Source of the DNA: Massilia sp. UMI-21
GTDB taxonomy: Bacteria > Pseudomonadota > Gammaproteobacteria > Burkholderiales > Burkholderiaceae_D
Length of the DNA: 64,000 nt
Assembly: GCA_015277795.1 (NCBI GenBank)
Contig: CP063848.1
Span: 682,001 to 746,000 of the forward strand
Reading direction: 5' to 3'
The position numbers and the translations under genes were made by a program. Positions 1 through 9,141 of this stretch are shown piece after piece (within the stretch, counting starts at the first letter, position 1; each line of letters opens with the position of its first letter). The notes under the pieces are model-generated. The model searched no databases, had not been told where the DNA came from, and worked only from the letters and a program-made list of their open reading frames with translations.

Positions 1-609
1 GGCATAGGTGTCGCCGTCGCCTTCGCTGGTGGTGCCGGCGCTGGCGCTGAGCTGGGTATCGGTGACGCCCTTCTTGAGCACGATGTTGATCACGCCGGCG
101 ATCGCGTCCGAGCCGTACTGCGCGGCGGCGCCGTCGCGCAGCACCTCGATCGACTGGATCGCGGACAGCGGAATCGCATTGATGTCGGTGCCGGCCGAGC
201 CGCGGCCGATGGTCTGCTGCACGTTGACCAGCGCCTGCTGGTGGCGGCGCTTGCCGTTGACCAGCACCAGCAGCTGGTCGGGGCCGAGGCCGCGCAGGGT
301 GGCGGGGCGGATGATGTCGGTGCCGTCGCTGATGAAGGTCGTGGTGAAGTTGAAGGACGGGTCGAGGTCCTGCAGCACCTTGCCGAGTTCGAGCGAGCCG
401 GCCGACTGCAGGTCCTTGGCACTGATCAGGCCGACCGGCACGGCGGTGTCGAGCGCGGTCTTGGCCTGGGTGCGCGAACCCAGCACGACGACCGTGGACG
501 GCGCGCTGGCCTGCCCGCTCTGGCTGTTCGCGGCTTCCTGCGCGAACGCCGATGCCATGGCCGATACCAGTGCGGTCGCCAGCAATACCCGCTTCTTCGG
601 TTGATTCAT
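1..609 (-). CDS. TonB-dependent receptor, N-terminal part (partial)
   Basis: The first 203 residues of an outer-membrane TonB-dependent receptor; the barrel lies beyond the left edge. A signal peptide covers about residues 1-23 (basic MNQPKKR, then a hydrophobic stretch ending AFA). It is followed by a Q/A/S-rich linker, a TonB-box-like TVVVLGSRT, and a plug domain with the usual SAGSLELGKVLQDLDPSFNF, ATLRGLGPDQLLVLVNGKRR and IEVLRDGAAAQYGSDAIAGV motifs. The start at 609 has a good Shine-Dalgarno (AAGGGGA on the minus strand). The frame is open to base 1. Such receptors import siderophores, cobalamin, glycans or other large substrates; nothing here reveals the ligand. Confidence 0.93.
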   Translation of the reverse strand, partial: MNQPKKRVLLATALVSAMASAFAQEAANSQSGQASAPSTVVVLGSRTQAKTALDTAVPVGLISAKDLQSAGSLELGKVLQDLDPSFNFTTTFISDGTDIIRPATLRGLGPDQLLVLVNGKRRHQQALVNVQQTIGRGSAGTDINAIPLSAIQSIEVLRDGAAAQYGSDAIAGVINIVLKKGVTDTQLSASAGTTSEGDGDTYA

Positions 610-956
610 CTTGTCCCCTTGTTGAGTTAATTACGCAATCACAAAAACTAGGTCTCCTATAACCACAGCGAATTGATTCTGAACAAATCTTTCTGTAAGT
701 ACAAGTGTGAACTGTGCAATACACAACACTTTTACGTAATTTGTCGTATTCACAAAACGAGGGGGGTATCCAGCATGGAGATGCCATGTAGAGCGCTGAA
801 GTCGACCGGGATCACGTCGCCGATGTGAATATTGGTCGGACTGGCGTGATATCCGGATTGGGTAATATTCGGCAGGCTGAACTTTTCGGCCTCAAGCTGC
901 CTACAATGCCTGGGCTGGTTCCGTGCCAGGAACCCCACCATGTCGAGGAGAGTGCA
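610..956. other. Intergenic region between divergent genes
   Basis: A 347-base gap between the divergent TonB receptor and hydrolase genes, clearly AT-richer than the flanks. On the minus strand a weak promoter candidate (TTGTTC, 18 bases, TTATAG, around 654-690) precedes the receptor. The right part (825-956) is in frame with the hydrolase but is probably untranslated leader. No repeat, tRNA or convincing operator was recognised. Confidence 0.4.
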
Positions 957-2189
957 TTGCAGCATCCCGTTTCCTGTCGTAGCCATGTCGCCGCCGCCAT
1001 GCTGGCGCTCGCATTGTCCGGTACCCTCCAGGCGGCCACGCCCGGCCCTGACACCGTCAAGGTCGGCGACTACCATGTGCAGATGGCCACGCTCGGCTCC
1101 GGTCGCTACACCGTGATCCTGGAAGCCGGTTTCGGACGTGACCTGGGCGTGTGGCGCAACGTGGCCCCGGCCCTGGCCAAATCGGCGAAGGTGGTGGCGT
1201 ATTCGCGCGCGGGACATGGCAAGTCCGACCCGCGGCCGGAGGCGCCGACCATCGTGGCGCGCACCAATGAGCTGGAACAGCTGATCGCCGCGGCACGCTT
1301 GACGCCGCCTTTCGTGCTGGTCGGGCATTCCTATGGCGGCTTACTGGTCCGCAGCTATGCCGTGCGCCATCCGGAGCAGGTCGCCGGCATGGTGTTCGTC
1401 GACCCGAGCGACGAAGGGTTCAATGTCGAGCTGCGCAAGCTCGACGCCGCGGCGGTCGAGCAGGACACCAGGCTCACCGAGCAGTTCGTGCCGCCGAAAT
1501 TCCAGGCCGAGCTGCGCAGCGTGCAGGCGGTGCTCGACAGCGGCAAGCTGCCTTTCGCGGGCGCGCTGCCCGACGTGCCGGTGGCGGTCCTGACCTCGGT
1601 GCAGAAACGCGAGCAGCCGCAGCTCTTCCTCGAGACGCCGGCCGCGGTGCAGGTCTGGCGCACGCTGCACGAGCGCTTTTTCCGGACCTTCAGCAACGGC
1701 AGCCACATCGTGACCGCCGAGAGCGGCCACAACATCCACCAGGAGCAGCCGCAGCTGGTCGTCGCGGCGGTCGAAGGCGTGATCGCGGCAGCCGAAAGCG
1801 CGCGCATCAAGCGCGTGCGCGAAGCAGCGCGGGCCGGGTTGATGCGCAGTGTCGAGCAGGGCGGTAGCGATGCCCACATGGCCCAGGCGCTGGAAGCAAG
1901 CGGTTTGGGAGAAGCGGAGATCAATCGTCTGGGCTACGAGCTGCTCGGGCCGCGCAAGCAGCCCCAGCTCGCCGAACGCTTGATGAAAGCGAACGCCGCC
2001 AGGTTCAGCACTTCAGACAATGTTCAGGACAGCTATGGCGAAGTGCTGCTGGCGGCGGGCAAGCCGCTCGAGGCCAAGCTGCAGTTCATGAAGGCGATCA
2101 CGCTGGCCAAAGGGCAGGGCAAGAGCGACAAGGTGCTGGCCGGCTACCGCGCCAACCTGGCCAAGGCCGAGGGGGCGCTGGCGCGCTGA
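957..2189 (+). CDS. Exported alpha/beta hydrolase with C-terminal helical extension
   Basis: Serine hydrolase of the alpha/beta-hydrolase fold. With a TTG start at 957 the product has 410 residues. This start is chosen because GAGGAG lies at 945-950, six bases upstream, and it gives a signal peptide ending near SGTLQAA. The frame also stays open to an ATG at 906 and further upstream, so the start is not certain. Catalytic elements: nucleophile elbow GHSYGG (Ser125), candidate Asp149 in FVDPSDEG, and His258 in AESGHNIHQ. About 130 residues follow the hydrolase core and look like helical repeats (TPR-like, ending in KAITLAKGQGKSDKV). The substrate cannot be told; it probably acts in the periplasm. 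Confidence 0.8.
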   Translation: MQHPVSCRSHVAAAMLALALSGTLQAATPGPDTVKVGDYHVQMATLGSGRYTVILEAGFGRDLGVWRNVAPALAKSAKVVAYSRAGHGKSDPRPEAPTIVARTNELEQLIAAARLTPPFVLVGHSYGGLLVRSYAVRHPEQVAGMVFVDPSDEGFNVELRKLDAAAVEQDTRLTEQFVPPKFQAELRSVQAVLDSGKLPFAGALPDVPVAVLTSVQKREQPQLFLETPAAVQVWRTLHERFFRTFSNGSHIVTAESGHNIHQEQPQLVVAAVEGVIAAAESARIKRVREAARAGLMRSVEQGGSDAHMAQALEASGLGEAEINRLGYELLGPRKQPQLAERLMKANAARFSTSDNVQDSYGEVLLAAGKPLEAKLQFMKAITLAKGQGKSDKVLAGYRANLAKAEGALAR

Positions 2190-2306
2190 AGCCCGCCAGG
2201 CGGAGGATCAACCCGCTTCATAGGTTGACGGCCCGCAATAATGACGCCAAGCAAGCTCGTAAGCTGTCCAGTCTGATGGCCTTCCCGGACTCGAGCTAAG
2301 GCGTAT

Positions 2307-5156
2307 ATGAGCGTCTCTCTGACTGACAAGATCACTGCGGCACTGGTGGAGTTTTCCAGCAAGACCAGGCTGTACGGACTCGGTTTTGAAGACGATACTG
2401 CCCACCTTGGCGCGGACAAGCTGCTGGTCGAGGCGTTCGCCGCCAACGACGAGGTGCAAGGTATCGGATGGCGCGACATCATTGTGCTGTCGCTTGACGC
2501 TCACGTTCCGCTCGAGCCGCTGCTGGGCAAACAGTCCAGGCTGGAGCTGCGGCTTGCCAACGGCGGCCTCAGCGTTTTTGCGGGCGAAATCACCGATATC
2601 GCGATGCTGGGCAGCGATGGCGGCCTGGCGCGCCATCGCTTACGGCTGTCGCCATGGTTGTGGCGTTTGAGCAAGGTACGCAACTGCCGGGTATGGCAAG
2701 ACAAAAACATTGTCGAGATTGTCGATGCGGTATTCTCGGCTTACCTGCCACTGGCACGGTGGCGCTGGAGCGTCGAGACCCGGTACATCATGGAGGATGC
2801 CGGCCCGCTTGACTACTGCTGCCAATACCGCGAATCCGACCTGGACTTCCTCCAAAGGCTGTTGACCGAAGCCGGCCTGGGCTGGCGTTTCGAGCAAGGC
2901 GAGGATGGCCCTGGGGTCGTGCTGTTTGCGGACAGCACCCGGCTGTCAGCATGTCCAGAGGACGCTACTAGCGAAGCCGACGGTGGAGTTCGTTTTCACC
3001 GTGCGGGTGCATGCGAGCGCCAGGATACTGTACAGAGCCTGTGGTCGACGCACAAACTGGGAACGTCGGTGTCGATGGTGCTCAGTTATGACTTCGAATC
3101 AAAGAGAGTAGTGGCGGCGAGCGCGCCGTCCATCCTTCATAACGGCAAGGTGCCCCCTCTCGAATCCTGCGACACGCCCGGCCCGGATGCCTACGCCAAC
3201 TCGCGCCAGGCGCGGCGCGCCGCGGATCTACAGATGGAAAGACGCGAGGCGCTCAGCCAGGTGTGGAGCGGCAGGTCGACCTTGCGCACCCTGCGGGCCG
3301 GGACGCGGCTGACGGTTCTCGACACCCCGTTGAAGAAGCTCGGCGACACGCCTTTCACGGTGCTTCGCGTGCTCAGCGTAGGCGTGAACAATATGCCGCC
3401 GCCGGCACAGCACGCATTGGCTGAGCTGTTCGGTCCCATCCCCGAACTGCTGGAGGATATCGTTAGCACCAGCGAGCCGGCGGATTTTGCACTCGTAGTC
3501 GAGCAGGCCAGGGAAACCGGTTATGCAAACTGTTTCGAAGCCTTGCCAGCCAAGGTGGTCTGGCGGCCTCGATTGCGAGACGGCGACGGCAGTAGCCGGC
3601 CGACCGCGCCCGGCTCACAAACCGCCATCGTGGTCGGCGCCGACGGCGGCGAGGAACCGACGGGGGCGAATGAGCTGTATTGCGACCGGCTCGGCCGCGT
3701 GCGGATTCATTTCCACTGGCAGGAAGAGAAGGCCAGTTGCTGGGTTCGTGTAGCGCAACGATTCGCTGGCGACGGAATTGGCTTCCAGTTCCTGCCGCGC
3801 ATCGGGACCGAAGTACTGGTGAAATTCCTCGAGGGGGATATCAACCGCCCCGTGATCGTTGGCTCCCTGTACAACGGGCAGGGTGAAGGCGGCGTTGCGC
3901 CAACGCCTGGAGGGCGATCAGTTGGCGTGAGCGACGCATTACTGTTTGCCAAGGCTAATGACCACGCGTTTGCGGGACAAGGCAATCGCGCCGGAGGCCA
4001 CAGCCCGGTGTGGCACGGCGCTTCCGGTGACAGTGCCGGCCATCGCAATGCCGCGGCCCAATGGGGCATCCGGAGCAAGGAATTCGGTGGTTCGAAATAC
4101 AACCAGCTCCTGTTCGATGACACCGATGGACAAGGGCGCGTTCAGCTCTCAAGCTCACGCCTTGCCAGCCAACTCAATCTGGGGCATCTGATCCATACCG
4201 CCGATAACTACCGCGGCAGTTTCCGCGGCCGGGGCGCCGAGTTGCGTACGGATGGCTACGGCGCCGTCCGTGCTGGTGCCGGATTGCTCATCACCAGTTA
4301 TACGGTCAACCATCAGGCGAGCCATCGCGATGCGGCAGGCGACAACGCAGCGGGTATCGCGATGGCCAAGCAAGCCCTCACGCTCGGCGAGACCTTCAGC
4401 AACGCCGCCGCCACACATCAGACAGTAGCCTTCGCGTCCCACATTGGCACGCACGCGAAGGGTGCCAGTGCGCTCGACCCATCCGCGCCGCTGCTTCAGG
4501 CTTTGCTGACGACAGTATCGGAAACGGTCAGCGACCAAACTGTCGATTCCGCGCGCTCCGATGCGGCGGAAAAACATATCGGGATTGCCAAAGGAAAGCT
4601 GCCGCATGCGAGCGACGCAATCCTTGGGATTTCCGCCCAGGCCGGGCTCGGCGGGGATGCTGGTCTGAGTTTGCAGCTGGCCAGTGGAGAAGCAGTAACG
4701 ACGCTCAGTGGCCAAGACAGCCAATGCATCGCAGGCGGCGCTATTCGAAATCACACCGGCCAGACGATTGGCTTCTTGAGCGGTGCATCAAAGGCTGGCG
4801 AAAATAACACCGGCTTGCAGCTAATCGCTGCGAAAGATGCGAACGATTTCCAGGCGCTTCGGGACACGGCTACCGTACAGGCGCGTGATGAAGTGAACGT
4901 GATCAGTGCCACTTCTCACATTGATTGGGCTGCCGCGAAGAGTATCCGTCTGTCGACTTCTGGGGGGGCCAGTATCGCGATCGAAGGCGGGAATATCACC
5001 GTGCAGTGTCCGGGAAAAATGACAGTCCGCGCGGGAAAGAAGAGCTTGATCGGTCCCGCGCGCCTGGACTACCTGCTTCCGCGCCTGCCCCGGGAAGTTT
5101 GCATCGAGTGCCTCCTGAAGGCGTTGAAATCAGGCAGCGCCTTGTCGCTCAAATAA
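2307..5156 (+). CDS. vgrG: Type VI secretion system spike protein VgrG with DUF2345 tail
   Basis: A 949-residue VgrG, the trimeric spike that caps the Hcp tube and carries effectors out of the cell. The N-terminal gp27-like part (about 10-430) includes YCCQYRESDLDFLQRLLTEA. The gp5-like OB-fold part (about 450-560) contains DRLGRVRIHFHWQ and FLPRIGTEVLVKFLEGDINR. A long DUF2345 region follows (about 700-890) with the degenerate repeats typical of the extended beta-needle. ATG at 2307 has TAAGG just upstream. It heads a co-directional module with a DUF4123 adaptor, a lipoprotein and a lipase-like effector. No structural T6SS genes (tssB, tssC, hcp, clpV) are in the window, so this is a satellite vgrG locus served by an apparatus elsewhere. 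Confidence 0.93.
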   Translation: MSVSLTDKITAALVEFSSKTRLYGLGFEDDTAHLGADKLLVEAFAANDEVQGIGWRDIIVLSLDAHVPLEPLLGKQSRLELRLANGGLSVFAGEITDIAMLGSDGGLARHRLRLSPWLWRLSKVRNCRVWQDKNIVEIVDAVFSAYLPLARWRWSVETRYIMEDAGPLDYCCQYRESDLDFLQRLLTEAGLGWRFEQGEDGPGVVLFADSTRLSACPEDATSEADGGVRFHRAGACERQDTVQSLWSTHKLGTSVSMVLSYDFESKRVVAASAPSILHNGKVPPLESCDTPGPDAYANSRQARRAADLQMERREALSQVWSGRSTLRTLRAGTRLTVLDTPLKKLGDTPFTVLRVLSVGVNNMPPPAQHALAELFGPIPELLEDIVSTSEPADFALVVEQARETGYANCFEALPAKVVWRPRLRDGDGSSRPTAPGSQTAIVVGADGGEEPTGANELYCDRLGRVRIHFHWQEEKASCWVRVAQRFAGDGIGFQFLPRIGTEVLVKFLEGDINRPVIVGSLYNGQGEGGVAPTPGGRSVGVSDALLFAKANDHAFAGQGNRAGGHSPVWHGASGDSAGHRNAAAQWGIRSKEFGGSKYNQLLFDDTDGQGRVQLSSSRLASQLNLGHLIHTADNYRGSFRGRGAELRTDGYGAVRAGAGLLITSYTVNHQASHRDAAGDNAAGIAMAKQALTLGETFSNAAATHQTVAFASHIGTHAKGASALDPSAPLLQALLTTVSETVSDQTVDSARSDAAEKHIGIAKGKLPHASDAILGISAQAGLGGDAGLSLQLASGEAVTTLSGQDSQCIAGGAIRNHTGQTIGFLSGASKAGENNTGLQLIAAKDANDFQALRDTATVQARDEVNVISATSHIDWAAAKSIRLSTSGGASIAIEGGNITVQCPGKMTVRAGKKSLIGPARLDYLLPRLPREVCIECLLKALKSGSALSLK

Positions 5157-5165
5157 GGGGGATTG

Positions 5166-6032
5166 ATGTATTTCGCATCTGAACCTTGCAAGACGAGAGC
5201 TGTAACCAGGGAACTTGCAGAAAAAATCAGGGAGCAGCCAGATCTTACCTGGCTCGCCTTGGTTGACGGAGCATTCGATCATGGCCGGGCCGGCCTCTCT
5301 TTGCCCGGCGAACGTCATGCGCTGTACGACCACGACGGCATGTCGGACCTGCTCGCGGCATCACCTTACCTGATCGTACTCACCGCCCACGATGCAGAGC
5401 GACTGCAGCGTGAATTGACCGCATTGGTTCTGCACCGGAAGGAGAGGCCGATGCTGAGCTTCATCGGTACCTCCTTGTCGGCATCCGCTGTCAATGAGAA
5501 CTTTCGGCTGTTCGCCGCTGCGGCGACGGACGAAGGGCAAGAGTTTCTTCTTCGGTTTGCGGATACGCGGGTGTTGGTTGGGCTTCCGGACTCCCTGCGG
5601 CGGGAATACTGGGATGGGATGACCTGCCTGCTTGCCAACTGGATCGTGATTGACCGGGATGGCCAACCACGTCCGTTGCCGCTGAACGCGAACAGGGCGT
5701 CGCTGCAAAGCAGGTTTCAACTGTCGCCTGCCGAGTTCGCAAAGCTTGTCGCCAGTAGTGAGCCTGATGCGATTCTCGACGCAATTGCAGAAGGCAACCC
5801 TGAGGCACTTCCCGAGTTCAATCGGGCGGCGATCTACCAGAAGGTAGCCGACGCGTGTCTTTTCGCCCAAAGACATAAAGTATCCGCCTTTCCCGATCTG
5901 GTTGCGCTGGCTTATCTAGCCCTTTTAAAAGACGGGAAGGAATTGCAGGATCCGACGCTTGGCGACATGTTTTTGCGTTCAGAATGGGTATCAGGAAGTC
6001 TAATCAACCACCTAGTGGATTTTTTTGAGTAG
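5166..6032 (+). CDS. DUF4123 T6SS effector adaptor
   Basis: 288 residues matching the DUF4123 family (Tap/TEC chaperones), which load effectors onto a cognate VgrG. The N-terminal domain carries the family pattern WLALVDGAFD, LPGERHALYDHDG, SPYLIVLTAHD and LLRFADTRVLVGLP up to about residue 165. A C-terminal lobe (SPAEFAKLVASSEPDAILDAI onwards) is typical of the fused C-terminal region. ATG 5166 is preferred over the TTG three bases before it; AAGGGG lies just upstream, overlapping the vgrG stop region. The nine-base gap to vgrG indicates translational coupling. By position it probably delivers the downstream DUF2235 protein, but this is inference. Confidence 0.85.
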   Translation: MYFASEPCKTRAVTRELAEKIREQPDLTWLALVDGAFDHGRAGLSLPGERHALYDHDGMSDLLAASPYLIVLTAHDAERLQRELTALVLHRKERPMLSFIGTSLSASAVNENFRLFAAAATDEGQEFLLRFADTRVLVGLPDSLRREYWDGMTCLLANWIVIDRDGQPRPLPLNANRASLQSRFQLSPAEFAKLVASSEPDAILDAIAEGNPEALPEFNRAAIYQKVADACLFAQRHKVSAFPDLVALAYLALLKDGKELQDPTLGDMFLRSEWVSGSLINHLVDFFE

Positions 6033-6144
6033 AACGTCGCACAAGAGATAAAAAATGATTGCGGGCGTAAAATTCCGGTGGATTTCTTTTTCGATGCAGG
6101 GCGCTTGAGTCGACTTGTGCTTGGGATAAGCTGAAGGATTTTCC

Positions 6145-6624
6145 ATGAGCTTGCCTTTCCGAACCGTTCTTTTCTCTCGTACATTCTCGGTAGGGAAATT
6201 CTCGAACTGCAAATCTTGGGCAATTATATTGTTTTTTGCAGCTCAACTGTCTGCATGCTTGGGGGAAAGAGTCAACGCCAGCATTGAAGTGTCTGGGATA
6301 AATTTTAAAGATATTGGAATTGCAGATTTTTCAGTTGATGGATACAGCGGCCATGCTATCTACCCAAACGGCGGAGGAGGTGCTTTCGTATGCTGTATAA
6401 GCATACCAAGAAAATGGCGTTCTGGCATGATGGTCAATGTCCGATGGGTCGAAGATGCGAGCGTGCCTGGCCCATCCAAGCAACGTGCCGTCGAGGTTCC
6501 AAAATATACCGACAAAGATATCGGCATCTTTGCCGTTCACTTCTACCCGGACGATACTGTCAAAGTGCTTGTAACTAGCAAAACGATCGGCCACCCTGAT
6601 TACCCATATCCCAGGCCAAATTAA
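6145..6624 (+). CDS. DUF3304 lipoprotein, probable immunity to the adjacent T6SS lipase
   Basis: 159 residues with a lipoprotein signal: hydrophobic segment 26-37 and lipobox LSAC, lipidated Cys38. The mature part follows the DUF3304 pattern (SGINFKDIGIADFSVDGYSG, a Gly-rich GGGGAFVCCISIP with paired cysteines, KWRSGMMVNVRW). DUF3304 lipoproteins sit next to Tle1-type phospholipase effectors, where a periplasmic lipoprotein acts as immunity factor. Here it precedes the DUF2235 gene by a single base. Base composition is much more AT-rich than vgrG, suggesting recent transfer. The 112-base gap from the adaptor gene suggests it may have its own promoter. Confidence 0.78.
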   Translation: MSLPFRTVLFSRTFSVGKFSNCKSWAIILFFAAQLSACLGERVNASIEVSGINFKDIGIADFSVDGYSGHAIYPNGGGGAFVCCISIPRKWRSGMMVNVRWVEDASVPGPSKQRAVEVPKYTDKDIGIFAVHFYPDDTVKVLVTSKTIGHPDYPYPRPN

Positions 6625-6625
6625 C

Positions 6626-8269
6626 ATGGCAACCCTCCCTCCCGAATCTTTTCCGAGCAATGGTCTTCGTAAGCTCACAGGAAAAGAAATCATGCAACGT
6701 GCGAAAGCATTGAACTGCACTCTTGCAAATAGAACTACTCCATCTTGCGCTGGTCATCTAAATGTTGGAATCTTTTTTGATGGAACCGGAAACAGCAGAA
6801 AGATTGACTATGAAAGTCTCGGTCCTCTAAATCGCAAGCATAGCAATATCGTCAAGCTTTTCCACACTTATCCCGACCAGAATGATGGTGGCTATTTCAA
6901 ATATTACATTCCCGGTGTAGGAACGTCGTTTCCAGAAATTGGCGACGACGGGAAGAATCCATTGGGGGGTGGGGCGGCTTGGAATGGTGAGAATAGAATT
7001 ATTTGGGCTTTTACTCGTCTGCTAAATGCACCGCAGCAATATATACTCAACAGCCTTCTACTGGATGACAAACTTTCAGCTCGTATCACTGAAAATATGG
7101 CATCGGTCACAAACCCTGCGTTCATGCGCCGGCATGTATTGAAGACCTGGCAGGAGACCCTGGCGTCAAATTTGAATGGGAAAAAGCCCCGCGTCGAGCT
7201 GATCAATTTATCGATTTTTGGCTTTTCCCGAGGGGCAGCAGAAGCTAGGGCATTTTGCAATTGGTTATTCGAAGTGTGTGAGCCAGTACGTGGCGGTTGG
7301 GAATTTGCAGGGATGCCTATCCGAGTTGGATTTTTAGGAATTTTCGACACTGTTGCTTCGGTCGGAATTCCTAACTCATTCAGCAACTCAATTGCGGAAG
7401 GGCACCAGTCCTGGGCGGACAACAATATGCAGATACACCCCGCTGTCGAACAATGTGTTCACTTTGTCGCAGGGCACGAAGTCCGTGCTTCGTTTCCACT
7501 TGATTCTGTGCGAATTGGCGGGGTCTATCCAAGCAACGCAAAGGAGGTGATGTACCCAGGCGCCCACTCTGACCTCGGTGGCGGCTATGCGCCAAATGCG
7601 GTTGGTATTGCGCCGGAAATTGCGAGCGAGATGGCCAGGATTCCCGGGTCGCAAATGTATTATGATGCGCGGGTCGCGGGAGTGCCGCTGGTAAACTGGG
7701 ATGGCTTGCTGAAGTCCGTGCGAGCGGATCTTACAGTCTCTCCAGCAACGATCACCGATTTCAACGCGTATATCAAGGCCGCTAACATAAAAGCAGGACC
7801 AGTCGAGCAAGCGCACCAGCAACACATGAGCTTGTACTTGAGTTATCGATATAAGTACCGCAATTCCATCGTCTCCTTGCCGTTCTTCCAGCGCGCGTCG
7901 GCATCGCATAAATCTTTCATCAAAATTACCACAGGAACCTTCAACAAGCGTCTAAGTTCCTTGATGAACTATCCGATCCCGCCAAGCGACGAGAAGTACA
8001 ACTTCGCTGACGCGGTGGCCCAGCACCAGAAGATTCCGGAGCCCGCCCGGTTAAAGGCCTTGGATTCTCGGCAGGCAGAGCATCTTCTTACAATGGTAGA
8101 TGCAATAAAACCAGAGAGGTTGAACTCAACAATTGAACATTTTTTAGGCAATTATGTGCACGATTCAATGGCCGGCTTCATCGAAATGGGTGGGTGGATG
8201 ACCAATGAGTTCCACATGAATGGGCTTGGAATTTTCAAGTTTCGTAAAATTTTTCTCGGCGATGACTGA
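6626..8269 (+). CDS. DUF2235 (Tle1-like) phospholipase effector
   Basis: 547 residues of the DUF2235 alpha/beta-hydrolase family, which includes the T6SS phospholipase Tle1. Visible motifs: FFDGTGN at 50-56, the nucleophile elbow GFSRG with Ser201 (GxSxG), a candidate acid in GIFDTVASVG (Asp241) and HSDLGGGY with His314. There is no signal peptide, as expected of an effector loaded in the cytoplasm and injected. The C-terminal about 200 residues hold short hydrophobic, helical stretches that may act in membrane insertion. It follows a DUF3304 lipoprotein by one base and closes the vgrG module. AT-rich composition matches the lipoprotein gene and contrasts with the genome. Predicted target: bacterial membrane phospholipids; the specificity (A1 or A2) cannot be read from sequence. 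Confidence 0.85.
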   Translation: MATLPPESFPSNGLRKLTGKEIMQRAKALNCTLANRTTPSCAGHLNVGIFFDGTGNSRKIDYESLGPLNRKHSNIVKLFHTYPDQNDGGYFKYYIPGVGTSFPEIGDDGKNPLGGGAAWNGENRIIWAFTRLLNAPQQYILNSLLLDDKLSARITENMASVTNPAFMRRHVLKTWQETLASNLNGKKPRVELINLSIFGFSRGAAEARAFCNWLFEVCEPVRGGWEFAGMPIRVGFLGIFDTVASVGIPNSFSNSIAEGHQSWADNNMQIHPAVEQCVHFVAGHEVRASFPLDSVRIGGVYPSNAKEVMYPGAHSDLGGGYAPNAVGIAPEIASEMARIPGSQMYYDARVAGVPLVNWDGLLKSVRADLTVSPATITDFNAYIKAANIKAGPVEQAHQQHMSLYLSYRYKYRNSIVSLPFFQRASASHKSFIKITTGTFNKRLSSLMNYPIPPSDEKYNFADAVAQHQKIPEPARLKALDSRQAEHLLTMVDAIKPERLNSTIEHFLGNYVHDSMAGFIEMGGWMTNEFHMNGLGIFKFRKIFLGDD

Positions 8270-8327
8270 TGAGCGTAGCGCCAAGTGAGCACGGCAGCAA
8301 AGCGGATGTACATGAGCACAAAACGCC

Positions 8328-9104
8328 TCACGCGTGGTCGCGCATCCATTCCTTCAGCCCGTCGACCCATTTCCTGGCCGGCAGGTTGAGATGCCGCCGG
8401 ATCTCCCCGGCGCGCTCGTACAGCAGCGCGAAGTCGATCTGCGGCGCCTGCCTGAAGGCCAGCACCACGATGTTCGCGTCGTGCACTTCGGGCAGCCACA
8501 CGACGGCGTCGAACACCTGCTGCATGGTGAGCAGGTTCTTGTCGTAGCTGCTGAAGTCGCCGAAGACGTTGGCGGTCATGATGCCGTTCTCCGTCAGGCA
8601 GTCGTGGCAACCCTGGTAGAACTCCAGCGAATCGAGCACCGGGCCGCGCGCGTCGTGGTCGTACAGGTCCACCTGCAGCACGTCGGCCCGGCCGTGGTTG
8701 CCGGCGTCGAGCACGAAGTCGAGCGCGTTCAGTTCGCGCACGTCGAGGCGCGCGTCGTTCTCGGGCAGGCCGAACAGCGCGCGGCAGATGGCGATCACGT
8801 TGGGATTGAGTTCGGCCACGCTCACGCGGGCGTCGGGAAAGCGCCGGTAGCAGAACTTGGTCAGGGCCGCGCTGCCCAGGCCCAGCTGGACGATGCGGCG
8901 CGGCGCGGCGTTGAACAGCGTCCACATCATCATCATCTGGACGTATTCGAGCTCGATCGCGTCCGGCTTGGACAGCCGCATGGCGCCCTGCACCCACGAG
9001 GTGCCGAGGTGCAGGAAGCGTACGCCGTCGAATTCGTCGATGGTGGCCGGCGGGTGGCCGGGCTGGGCGAAGCGGGGATCGGTACGGGTGTAGGAAGGCG
9101 GCAT
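8328..9104 (-). CDS. Spermidine synthase-like class I methyltransferase-fold protein
   Basis: 258 residues with the Rossmann fold of the polyamine synthase/SAM-dependent transferase family: glycine-rich motif QLGLGSAALTKF, acidic motif VSVAELNPNVI, and VLQVDLYDHDARGPVLDS, where polyamine synthases carry their DxxDP-like signature. The classical spermidine synthase gatekeeper sequence is not clearly present, so actual aminopropyl transfer is doubtful. The start at 9104 (MPPSYTRTD) is chosen over an in-frame ATG at 9134; neither has a strong ribosome-binding site. It runs convergent to the T6SS module and co-directional with the kinase gene upstream (37-base gap), so it may be read through from that operon. 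Confidence 0.72.
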   Translation of the reverse strand: MPPSYTRTDPRFAQPGHPPATIDEFDGVRFLHLGTSWVQGAMRLSKPDAIELEYVQMMMMWTLFNAAPRRIVQLGLGSAALTKFCYRRFPDARVSVAELNPNVIAICRALFGLPENDARLDVRELNALDFVLDAGNHGRADVLQVDLYDHDARGPVLDSLEFYQGCHDCLTENGIMTANVFGDFSSYDKNLLTMQQVFDAVVWLPEVHDANIVVLAFRQAPQIDFALLYERAGEIRRHLNLPARKWVDGLKEWMRDHA

Positions 9105-9141
9105 GGTAATACAAGGGCGGCAAAAACCGATCATAACGGCT

